Below are positions 18,702 through 28,894 of a stretch of DNA of 64,000 bases, one piece after another. Source of the DNA: Deinococcales bacterium. GTDB taxonomy: Bacteria; Deinococcota; Deinococci; Deinococcales; JAAFIG01. Where the stretch lies: contig JAAFIG010000018.1 in NCBI GenBank assembly GCA_013298595.1, positions 18,836-82,835 on the forward strand, read 5' to 3'. A program made the translations under genes and the position numbers. The stretch's first letter is position 1. Each line of letters opens with the position of its first letter. Under the pieces are notes generated by a model. That model was not told the origin of the DNA. It did not search any database and saw only the letters and a list, made by a program, of their open reading frames with translations.

Positions 18702-19831
18702 TACGATATTTCAAAAGCACTTTTGGTAAATACAGGAATATTAACCGAACTCATTAAACGAAGATCCTCGAGTAAAGAAGAATTTTCGTCTAGGAATTTA
18801 AGTACGGTTGGCGCAGGGTTTTTTTGAAATAATTGACTAAAGAACGCTGCACCACCTTGTCTTTTTTGCTCGAGGACTTGTAAGTAAACACTGTCCATCC
18901 AAGCATGACGGTCAAACATGGGTTCTGGGTACAGCGGTGATTGGGTTGCTTGCCAATGTGCAGCAATGGCTTGGGTTTGGCGTAAAATACGCAGAAAGGC
19001 ATAACCTGTGCTGGGTTTGGCTCGTCCACCTGCTACACCAATATTCATCACTCGAGGGCTGTGTAACCTTGGAAATGGTGCGTCGGTCATGGGAATAATG
19101 CCAAATTCAGATTCGAGAATGGTGTAATCATTTGGCTCGAGATACAGGAAGTGCCGAAGGTAGTGTTTTAAACTAGCATCGTACTCACCATCGGCGAGCA
19201 GTGTGCTCGAGAATAAGGTGTACTCAACTAAGGCTGTTCTGGCATCAAACGGTAGTACATACACAAATTGGGTTTCGTTATTTTGCGGGATACGAAAATC
19301 CATAAAAGTTGCACTACTCGAGTCGAATGTATCCTGATTGGTTTTGATGATGTACCCTTTAAAATGTTGTAACAAATGATGAAAACCCGCTTGTGGTTCT
19401 GGGCGAAAGGCACTATTACAACTCCAAGGTGCGCGGAAAAGCTTGCCATTGACTTGTACTCGAGCCTCGAGTGTATCCGATTCAAGCGATTCAATTTGCC
19501 CGTATTCAAATTGGACATTTGGACGTTTGGCTAATTCAGCTTGTATAAACGCATAAAAATCGGCACTACGAATCATTTTATAGACATATGGTGTAATATC
19601 AAATTGCTTTGAGAAACCTTCGGCATGAAAAAAAATTGTTTGCCACTGCTTAAAAACGATGCTTTCAAATGGGTTGGTTTGAGCTTCCCAAAACGACCAA
19701 GTTCTGTCATTCGCAGTTTTCTTTTCTTTATCTACCAACAAAACTCGAGTTGTGACAGGTAAAAAATATGCCAGCATCAAACCACTCGCGCCTGCACCAG
19801 CAATAATCATATCGAAGCTCGAGTTGGACAT
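18650..19831 (-). CDS. crtY: Lycopene cyclase family protein
   Basis: A 393-residue FAD-dependent carotenoid cyclase. The dinucleotide motif MIIAGAGASGLMLAYFL is at the N-terminus, followed by NDRTWSFWEA, a hallmark of CrtY/CrtL cyclases, and later IGVAGGRAKPSTGYAF, the conserved C-terminal substrate loop. It would convert lycopene ends into beta rings, so the organism is probably pigmented. I chose the ATG at 19831 over one six codons earlier because the earlier residues do not fit the family. No other carotenoid genes are nearby. Confidence 0.85.
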   Translation of the reverse strand: MSNSSFDMIIAGAGASGLMLAYFLPVTTRVLLVDKEKKTANDRTWSFWEAQTNPFESIVFKQWQTIFFHAEGFSKQFDITPYVYKMIRSADFYAFIQAELAKRPNVQFEYGQIESLESDTLEARVQVNGKLFRAPWSCNSAFRPEPQAGFHHLLQHFKGYIIKTNQDTFDSSSATFMDFRIPQNNETQFVYVLPFDARTALVEYTLFSSTLLADGEYDASLKHYLRHFLYLEPNDYTILESEFGIIPMTDAPFPRLHSPRVMNIGVAGGRAKPSTGYAFLRILRQTQAIAAHWQATQSPLYPEPMFDRHAWMDSVYLQVLEQKRQGGAAFFSQLFQKNPAPTVLKFLDENSSLLEDLRLMSSVNIPVFTKSAFEISYQIARRSLMRIAPSTTR

Positions 19832-19882
19832 GCAACAATTTATACACAATTTCGAGATGAAAACACTGTATCTTGATGGCTA

Positions 19883-21154
19883 ATGAAAAAATTCTTATTG
19901 ACGGCACTTTTTGCTGCTTCAACTGCTTTTGCTCAAACTACGCAATTATCACCAGCCGAAACTTTGTTTGAACAAGCGGGAAAGTATGTCATAGACAATT
20001 TTGATGGTGCAATTGCCGAACCGCTCGAGACAACAGTGGGGCGATTCCGAGATGAATTAAAAGCAGTTTGTGCTTCCGATGGTATTAATTGCCCATATGT
20101 AAAAGGCAGTTTTAGTATCCAGAACCTGATTCGATCCTTAAATGAGCGTCATACAGGATTTATCAGTGCAGAAAGAATGGAAAGTTTACGTCGGCAAAGT
20201 GAAGGTGCAGGTGCAACTGTACCAGAATTAGGCATATACTCGGCTCGGATAAGAGGTAGTACAGACCGTGTTGTTATCGAAGTTAAATTGGGTAGTCCTG
20301 CGCTCGAGGCAGGTGTAAGAATTGCAGATCGAATTACCCAAATTAATGGAAAAAACTTGCCTGCTGGTTTATCAGATAGTAGTAACGCCATTGCCCAAGC
20401 AGAAAGCAGTGGTAATCCAATCAGTTTGACTATTCGTCGTCGGAATGAAGGAACATTAACTCTGACGATTCAACCAAAACCTTTAACCTCGGCTGAATTA
20501 CCCACACTGCGTTTGCTCGAGAACACCAATCCAAAAGCTGCTGTGCTCAGAATTCCAACCTTTACAGGACTTGGCTTGGTGGCTAAACGAGTCTTTGAAT
20601 TGGTTCGAGCCGCCGAGTCACAGAGTGTTGCACAGATAATTGTGGATTTACGCGGTAATCCTGGTGGCAGTGCCTATGAGTGTCCAACAGCGGCAAGTGC
20701 ATTTACATCCGATGTGGTGACAACCTACAAGGGTCGGGCTGTCAATTTTCAAATTGGTTTTGATTTAGGTAAAGCATTTTTTAAACCAGATAATAAGGAA
20801 CCCGAAATTGCTTACACCATCGAAAATCCTCGGAAATGGGCTGGGAAAATGGCTGTGCTGGTTAATAACTCGAGTGCATCATGTAGTGAATACTTTAGTG
20901 ACCATATTCAAGCAACCAAACGTGGTGCAATTGTTGGTGAATTGACTACAGGTGTAAGTAACACAGTTGTTTATAGGTACACGCTTTTGGATGGCACAGG
21001 TGTTCAAATGGCAGTGGCTAAAGCCTTTCGTAGAGATGGGAGTGCAATACCGTTTCAGGTCACCCCGGATATAGATGCCAGTTGGAATTATGGTTTACTT
21101 GCCGATGAAGGACGCGATAACATGATCGAAACTGCCTTGGAAACCATGAAATAA
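19883..21154 (+). CDS. Secreted S41-family protease with PDZ domain
   Basis: A 423-residue C-terminal-processing-peptidase relative. Signal peptide MKKFLLTALFAASTAFAQ (cleavage about 17). A PDZ domain lies at about residues 105-195 (GSPALEAGVRIADRITQING). The S41 catalytic core follows, with IIVDLRGNPGGSAYE (about 255) and the nucleophile Ser in LVNNSSASCSEYF (about 333), after which GELTTG is typical. It would cleave extracytoplasmic proteins, often at C-termini. Confidence 0.88.
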   Translation: MKKFLLTALFAASTAFAQTTQLSPAETLFEQAGKYVIDNFDGAIAEPLETTVGRFRDELKAVCASDGINCPYVKGSFSIQNLIRSLNERHTGFISAERMESLRRQSEGAGATVPELGIYSARIRGSTDRVVIEVKLGSPALEAGVRIADRITQINGKNLPAGLSDSSNAIAQAESSGNPISLTIRRRNEGTLTLTIQPKPLTSAELPTLRLLENTNPKAAVLRIPTFTGLGLVAKRVFELVRAAESQSVAQIIVDLRGNPGGSAYECPTAASAFTSDVVTTYKGRAVNFQIGFDLGKAFFKPDNKEPEIAYTIENPRKWAGKMAVLVNNSSASCSEYFSDHIQATKRGAIVGELTTGVSNTVVYRYTLLDGTGVQMAVAKAFRRDGSAIPFQVTPDIDASWNYGLLADEGRDNMIETALETMK

Positions 21155-21205
21155 CTGCATTTGATACAAACAATACAATAACCAATCAGCGGTATACTCG
21201 AGTCA

Positions 21206-22216
21206 ATGAAGATACTTGTCACAGGAGCAGGTGGGTACATTGGTTCAGTTACCAGTCAATTACTACTCGAGGCGGGTTTTGACTTGGTGTGTCTTGAAAA
21301 TTTTGTGCGTGGTTATCGTGCGCCACTCGAGTTATTGCAACAACGTTTTGGGGCTGATCGAGTGCTGCTCGAGGAAGCGGATCTTGCCAATGCAAATTTA
21401 AACCTGATTTTTCAGCGTCATCAGATTGCTGCTGTGATGCACTTTGCAGCCTTGTTAAACGTTGGTGAAAGTATGCACCAACCCACCGAGTATTTTTCCA
21501 ATAATATTGTTGGTACGCAACGCCTAATCGAAGCGATGCAGCACGCTAATGTGCGGCAACTTGTCTTCTCGAGCAGTTGTACCGTGTATGGCAACGCACA
21601 GTATTTGCCAATAGATGAAGCGCATCCTGTGGTGCAACCCGAAAGTGTTTATGGGATTTCTAAAAAAATTTGTGAAGATATGCTGTCTTGGTATAGTAAA
21701 ACAGGCAAACTCGAGTATGTGGCGTTGCGGTACTTTAATGTTTGTGGTGCAACCGATGATGGTGCAATAGGGGATAGCAAACGCCCGAGTTTTCATTTGA
21801 TGCAAAACGCGGTGCTTGGGGCAATGGGCATGCGTGAATTTACCTTTAATTACGCCGAAGTTGATACCCCAGATAAAAGCCCAATCCGAGATTATGTCAA
21901 TGTGGTAGACCTTGGTTTAGCCCATGTTGCAGCGTTACAATTTTTGCAACGTGAAAAACGTACTGAAATCTTTAATCTTGGCACAGGCACAGGCAATAGT
22001 GTGCTCGAGATTGTCAATAAAGTGCAAGAAATCACAGGTAAAACGTTTGTTATTTCAAGTGATCCAAATCGGCGTACAGGCGAAGCAGATCGAATGGTGG
22101 CAGATTACAGCAAAGCCAAGAGGCTACTTGGTTGGCAACCACAACGCAGCCTCGAGCAAAGTGTTAAAAGCTTGGTAACGTGGTACACCAACCATCCAAA
22201 GGGTTGGGAGCGATAA
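21206..22216 (+). CDS. galE: UDP-glucose 4-epimerase
   Basis: A 336-residue extended short-chain dehydrogenase. NAD-binding GAGGYIGSV begins at residue 7. The catalytic dyad YGISK (Tyr-x3-Lys, about 150-154) and Ser in SSSCTVYG (about 125) are present. Later GTGTGNSVLEIVNKVQEITG is typical of GalE. It interconverts UDP-glucose and UDP-galactose for surface polysaccharide. Convergent with pyrH; no terminator seen in the 21-bp gap. Confidence 0.92.
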   Translation: MKILVTGAGGYIGSVTSQLLLEAGFDLVCLENFVRGYRAPLELLQQRFGADRVLLEEADLANANLNLIFQRHQIAAVMHFAALLNVGESMHQPTEYFSNNIVGTQRLIEAMQHANVRQLVFSSSCTVYGNAQYLPIDEAHPVVQPESVYGISKKICEDMLSWYSKTGKLEYVALRYFNVCGATDDGAIGDSKRPSFHLMQNAVLGAMGMREFTFNYAEVDTPDKSPIRDYVNVVDLGLAHVAALQFLQREKRTEIFNLGTGTGNSVLEIVNKVQEITGKTFVISSDPNRRTGEADRMVADYSKAKRLLGWQPQRSLEQSVKSLVTWYTNHPKGWER

Positions 22217-22237
22217 AAGACGGATTTTGCTTGTGTA

Positions 22238-22960
<723 letters not shown>

Positions 22961-22997
22961 CTAGCTTTGCAGGTATGGATTTGTTTTGCCACAAAAA

Positions 22998-23030
22998 AAG
23001 AACGGGCAATGCCCGTTCTTAAAAATTACT
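22998..23030 (-). terminator. Terminator between tsf and pyrH
   Basis: The nearly self-complementary stretch AAGAACGGGCA/TTGCCCGTTCTT (22998-23020) forms a stem of about 11 bp with a minimal loop. On the minus strand it is followed by TTTTTTTGTGG, a good T-run, downstream of tsf. The A-rich flank on the other side could also let it act on the plus strand. Confidence 0.85.
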
Positions 23031-23110
23031 GATTGCCTCGGCTCGAGGTGAGGAGCAAAAAATGGTGTTGTGATGTTTCATAATTTACCCCTTACCAACG
23101 ACTATACAGC

Positions 23111-23938
23111 TTACTTATTACCAATTTCAAAACGGGCGAAACGCACGATTTTTGCATTACCAACAAGGACTTTGATGGTCTTGTCGTTGTCTTTGACAAA
23201 CTTTTGCTCGAGTAAAACGTTTTCTTCGTAGAATTTTGCCAATTGACCTGCCACAATTTTTTCAACGATATTGGCTGGTTTGCCTTCGTTTAAAGCTTTA
23301 TTGGTCAGGATTTCTTTTTCTTTCTCGAGGTCATCGGTGTTGACTTCTTCACGACCCAAGTAACGTGGGCGTTCTGCAGCAATATGCAAGGCAACATCTT
23401 TAGCTAGGGCAATGTCGCCACCTTCGAGTTCGATTAACACGCCGATTTTATCGTTTTGGTGCACATAAGAAACCACAATGCCGTTGCTGCTCGAGAAACG
23501 AGCGGCGCGGTGCAGTACAAGATTTTCACCGATTTTAGCGATATTGGCAGCTAAGTGATCGCCAAGGCTGATTTCTTGGTTTAAGAATTTTTGGCTAGAC
23601 AGTATATCCACTTCGATAATGCCGTCCACACCTGCGTTTTCGGCAACATGTTGGGCAAATTCTGCCACCATGGCTTGGAAGTCGGTGTTACGTGCCACAA
23701 AATCGGTTTCGGAATTAATTTCAACCAAGCCAGCGGTTTTTCCGTCAGCAGTCACAAAAGCACGGATTAAGCCGTCAGTAGCTTCGCGGTCGGCTTTTTT
23801 AGCAGCTTTGACAATGCCACGTTCACGCAACAAGGCAACAGCTTTGTCTTCATCGCCATTTGCGTCGGTTAGCGCTTTTTTGACATCCATCATGCCAGCG
23901 CCGGTCATTTCACGCAATTTCTTAATTGATTCCATCAT
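23111..23938 (-). CDS. tsf: Elongation factor Ts
   Basis: The guanine-nucleotide exchange factor for EF-Tu, 275 residues. The N-terminal UBA-like region (ESIKKLREMTGAGMMDVKKA) and the TDFVARN motif (about residue 80) that contacts EF-Tu are both present. AAGGAG lies 8-9 bases before the ATG at 23938. Second gene of the rpsB-tsf-pyrH set. The tsf-rpsB spacer (23940-24020) contains tandem copies of CATAGCT that can pair with an upstream AGCTATGAG, a possible weak attenuator. Confidence 0.97.
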   Translation of the reverse strand: MMESIKKLREMTGAGMMDVKKALTDANGDEDKAVALLRERGIVKAAKKADREATDGLIRAFVTADGKTAGLVEINSETDFVARNTDFQAMVAEFAQHVAENAGVDGIIEVDILSSQKFLNQEISLGDHLAANIAKIGENLVLHRAARFSSSNGIVVSYVHQNDKIGVLIELEGGDIALAKDVALHIAAERPRYLGREEVNTDDLEKEKEILTNKALNEGKPANIVEKIVAGQLAKFYEENVLLEQKFVKDNDKTIKVLVGNAKIVRFARFEIGNK

Positions 23939-23964
23939 AAGTATTCACTCCTTTTGCTTGCAGT

Positions 23965-24012
23965 TAACAAGCTATGAGCTTTAAGGTTTTCCTCATAGCT
24001 CATAGCTCATGG
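23965..24012 (-). other. Short repeats and weak hairpin in the rpsB-tsf spacer
   Basis: AAGCTATGAGC is followed by CTCATAGCTCATAGCTCATG, i.e. overlapping short direct repeats that can base-pair with the first block. The position between rpsB and tsf suggests a minor regulatory or processing structure, or a simple-sequence expansion. Confidence 0.35.
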
Positions 24013-24023
24013 CTTTGGGCTAT

Positions 24024-24830
24024 TTAATTTGTGGTTTCAGCCAGTTCGCTTGCTAAACGGCTGTTTTTGGTTGGTGCTTCGTACTCGGTTGGCATGACTT
24101 CTTCTTCGGCTTCTACACCTTCAACGGCAACAGTTGGTGTAATTGCGCCACCGCCACGGCATTCGATAATCAAATCAGCGAAGCGTTGGGCAATCAGTTG
24201 AATGCTACGAATAGCATCATCGTTACCTGGGATGATGTAATCAATCACATCAGGATCAGAATCGGTGTCGGCTAAAGCAACCACTGGAATATTCAGCTTT
24301 TGAGCTTCTTTCACAGCAATGGCTTCTTTGGTTGGGTCGATAATAAAAATGGCTTCTGGTAAACGGGTCATGTTGCGAATACCACCGAGGTTCTTTTGCA
24401 AGTCACTCAGTTCTTTGGCAAGCAGAACACGTTCGGCTTTAGGGCGTGCCATGATATCGCCTGTTTCAAATTCACGTTCTAAACTCTTCATGCGTTCAAC
24501 ACGACCACGAATTGTACGGAAATTGGTCATCAGACCACCAAGCCAACGCACGTTGATGTAAGGCAAGCCGCAACGCTTAGCCTCGAGTTCGGTGATTTCT
24601 TGAGCTTGCTTTTTTGTACCAACCATCAAAATAATGCCACCTTTTTCGGCAACATCTTTGACAAAATCAAAAGAACGATCTAATTGTTTTAAGGTTTTTT
24701 GCAAATCAATGATAAAAATTCCATTGCGTTCAGCAAAAATAAAACGCTTCATCTTAGGGTTCCAACGCTTGGTTTCATGACCAAAGTGAACTCCGGCTTC
24801 GAGCAACTGCTTCATTTGAAGATACGACAT
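24024..24830 (-). CDS. rpsB: 30S ribosomal protein S2
   Basis: A 268-residue S2 protein: the N-terminus [20 protein letters not shown] and [18 protein letters not shown] are typical, and [12 protein letters not shown] (about residue 93) and the [11 protein letters not shown] segment (about 197) match the family. Residues after about 225 form a Glu/Ala-rich tail. The Shine-Dalgarno GGAG is at 24836-24839 on the minus strand. A perfect 9-bp stem in the leader lies just upstream and may take part in autoregulation. Confidence 0.97.
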   Translation of the reverse strand: MSYLQMKQLLEAGVHFGHETKRWNPKMKRFIFAERNGIFIIDLQKTLKQLDRSFDFVKDVAEKGGIILMVGTKKQAQEITELEAKRCGLPYINVRWLGGLMTNFRTIRGRVERMKSLEREFETGDIMARPKAERVLLAKELSDLQKNLGGIRNMTRLPEAIFIIDPTKEAIAVKEAQKLNIPVVALADTDSDPDVIDYIIPGNDDAIRSIQLIAQRFADLIIECRGGGAITPTVAVEGVEAEEEVMPTEYEAPTKNSRLASELAETTN

Positions 24831-24840
24831 TTTTTCTCCG

Positions 24841-24899
24841 AGGCAACGTTCTAGGTTAGATTTGAAACACGTGGCTTAAAGCACTCGAGGACGTTGCCT
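24841..24899 (-). promoter_or_regulatory. Stem-loop in rpsB leader
   Basis: AGGCAACGT (24841-24849) and ACGTTGCCT (24891-24899) are perfect reverse complements. On the minus strand they close a loop of about 41 bases that ends just before the rpsB ribosome site. rpsB leaders are known sites of S2 feedback in other bacteria. Whether this is an S2-binding leader or a structure of another kind cannot be told from one sequence. Confidence 0.5.
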
Positions 24900-25002
24900 G
24901 CCTCGAGTTGCACCAACATGAGTCTGGTGTGTTTGCAACAAAGCAAACCGACGAAGTGTACACGAAAAACACTAATCAGACAAGGGGCAGCTTATATTTT
25001 TC

Positions 25003-26988
25003 TTATAAAATAACCACCCGATGCGCGTCTGAAGCAATAATGGCATCTCGAGCCAAGGTTAAACGGGCAGGTGCAGGGGTTGGGGCGGTACTGGCACCTG
25101 GGGTTGAAATACCAACCAGCACCTCTTCTACAAATTCAACACCCGGCACTCGTTGCAATAAGGCATATAACTCGGCGGTGTGTAAATCGCGTCCGAACCC
25201 CCAGCCTTGTTGTTGTGAACCACCAACAATTGGGTTGAGGTAATGATACAAAAGCGCTTCGGCTTGGCTACGGGTTTCAACAGCAACAATTGGATCGGTG
25301 GCTCGAGCGGTTAAACGCAGCTTAGCTTGTACTGAAATCCAAATGTACTGTGGTGCTCGAACCTCGAGTTGTGTACCAACTAAACGTTTGTCGTTTAGGG
25401 TAGAAAACACTGCTGCACGCAAATCGGCAGGTAAGGTTAAATCATCAGGGCTGATTCGACCCGTAGGATTTTGTACCTCAGGAATGATCAGCATCATAAC
25501 CTGCCCTGGTTTTGGATCACCTGGTCGTTGTGGATGTTCACTCGGCGCAAGGGTTTTGGCTCGAGCTACACCATTGATACGCTCAGCATGGTATTCAAAG
25601 TCGTCACTGGTAACAGCGCGGCTTCTGGCACGTAACAAAGCTGGGGCTTGGCGTTTTGCATCCTCGAGATTTTGACCATCCGCGCCACCTGTGGCTGGGC
25701 TGCGGTTAATGGCTCGAGCAATATATGGCACAGAACTTCTCAGCACATACAAAGCACCTTTTGGCACATTGCCAATACTGCCACCGCCATGTTGATAACG
25801 AGTAAAATGCAAGGAAGAACCTTTGGCTGGGACCCGTGAAAACGAGTAAACCTGCCCTGTGGTTTGAGGCAAAGTTGGTCCAAGGGTGATGGTGCCATCG
25901 AGTGAATCTAAAACATAATGGGTATCATTTGCATTGGAATCAGCAAAATCATTGACTTCCTGCCAAGCGGTTTCGGGTAAACCAGGTTCTTGAACCAATA
26001 CATAATCTCGAGCTGGGTCTCGAGCCAGTACAGGACGTTGACTGAGAGTAAAGACTTGTCCTGGTGTGCCGTCGCTTTCGCCAAGGTATTCGTTACGCAC
26101 AGAGACAGCATGGCGGGCAATTAACGTACAACCTCGAGATTCAAGCGTCACCCCTTCAAGATCAGGCGAAACCTTATAAGAACCACTTTCACTGGTTGGT
26201 GTAATCATCACCACACGAATCCAGAAGGCATTCATGCCTTGAAAAGCACCAGCGGTCATTTTAGGTAAATGTAAAATTAACTCACCAGGTGTATTAAAAC
26301 CACCTGTGCCGTCGTACTCAACTTCGCATTTGACCCATTTTGTAATATTACCCTGCCAAACTTGCCATTCGATTGGCGGACAAGTCGGATCAACACCAGC
26401 ACCACCTGCAACTTCAACTTGAAACTGCATGGCGAGTACATGGTAACTAAGGTCGTTCTCGAGCGCAATATAAAAAGCATCATTAATAGCAGGTGGAGTA
26501 CCAAACATTGCTACTTGCGTTCCAGGTAAGGCTAATTGTCGTAAATCATGATTCACCCAACGACTATCGGTGTTGGTGAAGGCAGCTAAGGTTTTCGGCG
26601 GATGAATCTGAAATGCCGATTCGTTACTGAAAATAATCGAATCACTGTTCTCAGTGCGAACCGTAGCAATTTCAATACCTTCGGGAATGGTGATATCCGT
26701 ATCCTGAGAGGCTGAAACATAAAACGTAATGGCTGCCTGAGCAGCTCGAGGGGGTTCAAGCTTAGCCCCAATCAACTCGAGTAAACGAATCAGCACCTTG
26801 TCTGGTACACGATTTGTTCGGTACAAGATCATTTCGGTCATCCAAGCGAATAATTCAATTAACGTAATACCAGGATCAGAGGCATTATGATCTGTCCACT
26901 CTGGCGCATAACGAGGAATCAAACGTTTGGCTTCATCAACAATGTCTTGGAATCTGCGATCATCAAGATTAATATCTTTCAGTGACAT
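25003..26988 (-). CDS. eCIS baseplate J-like protein (Afp12/Pvc12 type)
   Basis: A 661-residue baseplate wedge protein. The N-terminus (LDDRRFQDIVDEAKRLIPRY, then APEWTDHNASDPGITLIELFAWMTEM) is the signature of the large baseplate-assembly protein of Afp/PVC particles. The C-terminal half contains the gpJ/gp6-like segment (RARSRAVTSDDFEYHAERI near residue 460). It joins tube and sheath to the wedge ring. It ends the minus-strand arm, 8 bp after gp25. In PVC-type clusters gp25, J and the tail-I protein are neighbours; here tail-I is 14 kb away in the other arm. Confidence 0.9.
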   Translation of the reverse strand: MSLKDINLDDRRFQDIVDEAKRLIPRYAPEWTDHNASDPGITLIELFAWMTEMILYRTNRVPDKVLIRLLELIGAKLEPPRAAQAAITFYVSASQDTDITIPEGIEIATVRTENSDSIIFSNESAFQIHPPKTLAAFTNTDSRWVNHDLRQLALPGTQVAMFGTPPAINDAFYIALENDLSYHVLAMQFQVEVAGGAGVDPTCPPIEWQVWQGNITKWVKCEVEYDGTGGFNTPGELILHLPKMTAGAFQGMNAFWIRVVMITPTSESGSYKVSPDLEGVTLESRGCTLIARHAVSVRNEYLGESDGTPGQVFTLSQRPVLARDPARDYVLVQEPGLPETAWQEVNDFADSNANDTHYVLDSLDGTITLGPTLPQTTGQVYSFSRVPAKGSSLHFTRYQHGGGSIGNVPKGALYVLRSSVPYIARAINRSPATGGADGQNLEDAKRQAPALLRARSRAVTSDDFEYHAERINGVARAKTLAPSEHPQRPGDPKPGQVMMLIIPEVQNPTGRISPDDLTLPADLRAAVFSTLNDKRLVGTQLEVRAPQYIWISVQAKLRLTARATDPIVAVETRSQAEALLYHYLNPIVGGSQQQGWGFGRDLHTAELYALLQRVPGVEFVEEVLVGISTPGASTAPTPAPARLTLARDAIIASDAHRVVIL

Positions 26989-26996
26989 GATTTTCC

Positions 26997-27395
26997 TTAC
27001 TCTCCTGGAATTCTATAAAACGGAAACACGAGGCTGCGTTGATCGTGAGTGGCTTTGATTTCATAACTCACTTGAATCAGTAACCGCCCATCGGTATCCT
27101 GATCGGCACTAGCAGAGACATCTAAAACACGAATACGCGGCTCCCACGCCACCAAAGCTTCCCGCACATAATACGATGCCAAACCCAATGTTGTTGCATC
27201 ATTAGAAGCAAAAATCAGATCATGAATCTGACAACCAAAATCAAAACGCATCACCCGCTGTCCTTTGGGAGTTAACAAAATAATTTGGATAGCCTGTTCG
27301 ATATCACGCTCATACCGTGCCATTGCTACCCTACCTCGAGTATCTACCGCTAATGGGAATGATAAACCAACACCTAAGTAATCTCGATCCAACAT
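26997..27395 (-). CDS. eCIS baseplate gp25-like protein (Afp9/Pvc9 type)
   Basis: A 132-residue GPW/gp25 family protein, the wedge component that nucleates sheath polymerisation. The segment YERDIEQAIQIILLTPKGQR followed by VMRFDFGCQIHDLIFA is the family core, matching the EPR-type region as LLTPKGQRVM. It is directly upstream of baseplate J and divergent from the beta-propeller-like gene. Confidence 0.9.
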   Translation of the reverse strand: MLDRDYLGVGLSFPLAVDTRGRVAMARYERDIEQAIQIILLTPKGQRVMRFDFGCQIHDLIFASNDATTLGLASYYVREALVAWEPRIRVLDVSASADQDTDGRLLIQVSYEIKATHDQRSLVFPFYRIPGE

Positions 27396-27485
27396 AACAC
27401 CAGTCTACCGTATGTACTGCAATGAGCGCAGGGAATGTAAAGTGATTCGTGATGTATAGTGAAAATGGCTCCAAGGAGGCAACGC

Positions 27486-28715
27486 ATGATCAAGGTACCA
27501 AGTGTTTTTATCGGTTGTGGTCTCATGATGTTACTGGTGGTGCAAGCACAAAGCACACCACTAAAAATGGTGGATTGCCTGCAAGGTGCCGATAATGCAA
27601 AATGTGTCCTTCCAACCCAATCAGGTACCATTGGGTCAGGTGTTGTTGTTGGACAAGGCGGCAGTAACGACGCAATTACAGGTGGTTTTGTTCAAGGTAA
27701 TAAGCTCATTGCTTCAGTGAATTTGGGCAATACTGGTGCACTCATATCATTTGACTTAATCACTGGTGACCGCGAGTTAATCTCAGGTATTTTGAATCCC
27801 AACGAAACTCGAGGCACTGCCTTACGCTACGCTGCTACTCTGGGTAGCCGCGAAATTACGCCAGCCTATCAACTAACCCAATTAAAGGATGTCAAGTTAC
27901 TACCCAATAATAACTATTTAGCTGTGATGCGAAGTGGTTTTGACCGCATGGAATTAATTGAAATTGACGCAACCACGGGTGACCGCAAATTGTTCTGGGC
28001 AAGTAATTTTGCATCAGATAACCATCCAAGTGGTTTACGAGACAAAGAACAATTGGACTCTAAGACGCTATGCCCAAAACGTGGTGAGAATCAACGCAAT
28101 GCCAACCCAACAGCCTATACCTTAGCTATAGATGCTTTTGGGCATGTGTATTTACAATTTAATGACAACCCACAGGGTATTGGTTATGGATTTATCAGAA
28201 TTAAGAATGGTCAATGCCAAGAATTCAGCACCTATGACCTGAACCTCAACGATGAAATAGGCAGCGGTTACAAAACACCTCGAGAAGAAATCAACCACAT
28301 GATTACTGAAGGAAATATTTTATACAGCGTTTCAAGCTTTGCAGACACAGGACATTTACTCGCAATCAACCTCGAGACAGGTGCACGACAATTAATTTCC
28401 CATAAAGATGCCATTGCAGCTCGTAGCAAAGGCAAAGGCAATGTTGGCATTGGTACACTTGGTATTGCTCGTAATACAGATGGTTTTTGGACAATCAAAG
28501 AAATTGGTCGGGATTTTAAATTGATTCGAGTGGATGCAAACTCAGGAGATCGTAGTTTAATCCAAGCAAAATCAGGTCCACTCAGCAAAGGCTTACTCAG
28601 TAACACCCAAAAAGTTTTTGCCATTCCAAACAGCCATTTACTGCTTATCAGTATGAATGCTGCTTTAATGATTTTCGATCCAAAAACAGGTAATAGCAAC
28701 ATGTTGTCGTACTAA
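27486..28715 (+). CDS. Secreted beta-propeller-like protein inside the eCIS locus
   Basis: A 409-residue protein beginning at the ATG at 27486, seven bases after a strong AAGGAGG. A hydrophobic N-terminal segment (VFIGCGLMMLLVVQA) looks like a signal peptide. The body has at least four repeats ending in a turn such as TGDRELISG, TGDRKLFWA, TGARQLISH and SGDRSLIQA, typical of blades of a YncE/SMP-30-like propeller. It is on the opposite strand to its eCIS neighbours and may be cargo, a surface factor or an unrelated insertion. A dispersed repeat begins at its stop codon. Confidence 0.65.
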   Translation: MIKVPSVFIGCGLMMLLVVQAQSTPLKMVDCLQGADNAKCVLPTQSGTIGSGVVVGQGGSNDAITGGFVQGNKLIASVNLGNTGALISFDLITGDRELISGILNPNETRGTALRYAATLGSREITPAYQLTQLKDVKLLPNNNYLAVMRSGFDRMELIEIDATTGDRKLFWASNFASDNHPSGLRDKEQLDSKTLCPKRGENQRNANPTAYTLAIDAFGHVYLQFNDNPQGIGYGFIRIKNGQCQEFSTYDLNLNDEIGSGYKTPREEINHMITEGNILYSVSSFADTGHLLAINLETGARQLISHKDAIAARSKGKGNVGIGTLGIARNTDGFWTIKEIGRDFKLIRVDANSGDRSLIQAKSGPLSKGLLSNTQKVFAIPNSHLLLISMNAALMIFDPKTGNSNMLSY

Positions 28716-28880
28716 ATCTACCGCTTTTCTTAAACCTAAGACGCACCTCATGGGCGGGGTCGCTCATTTTAGAATTTTCAAAAAGCAGCATTTCTACCAT
28801 TACAGCAGTAGATACGTTGTCCTTACTCCCGTTAGTCGGAAATGTTTTAGCAACGTTAAAACATTCCAAGGAGCTACTTA
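28716..28880 (-). repeat. Dispersed repeat, copy B
   Basis: Inverted match to 2162-2374, lacking about 50 internal bases of that copy. It starts one base after the stop of the beta-propeller-like gene (TAAATCTACCGC, against TAAGTATCTACCGC after mreD) and ends 15 bp from the stop of the AAA+ ATPase gene, so it fills a convergent 3'-3' gap. Few differences are seen between copies in the shared blocks. Confidence 0.8.
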
Positions 28881-28894
28881 AACAACAATCATTT

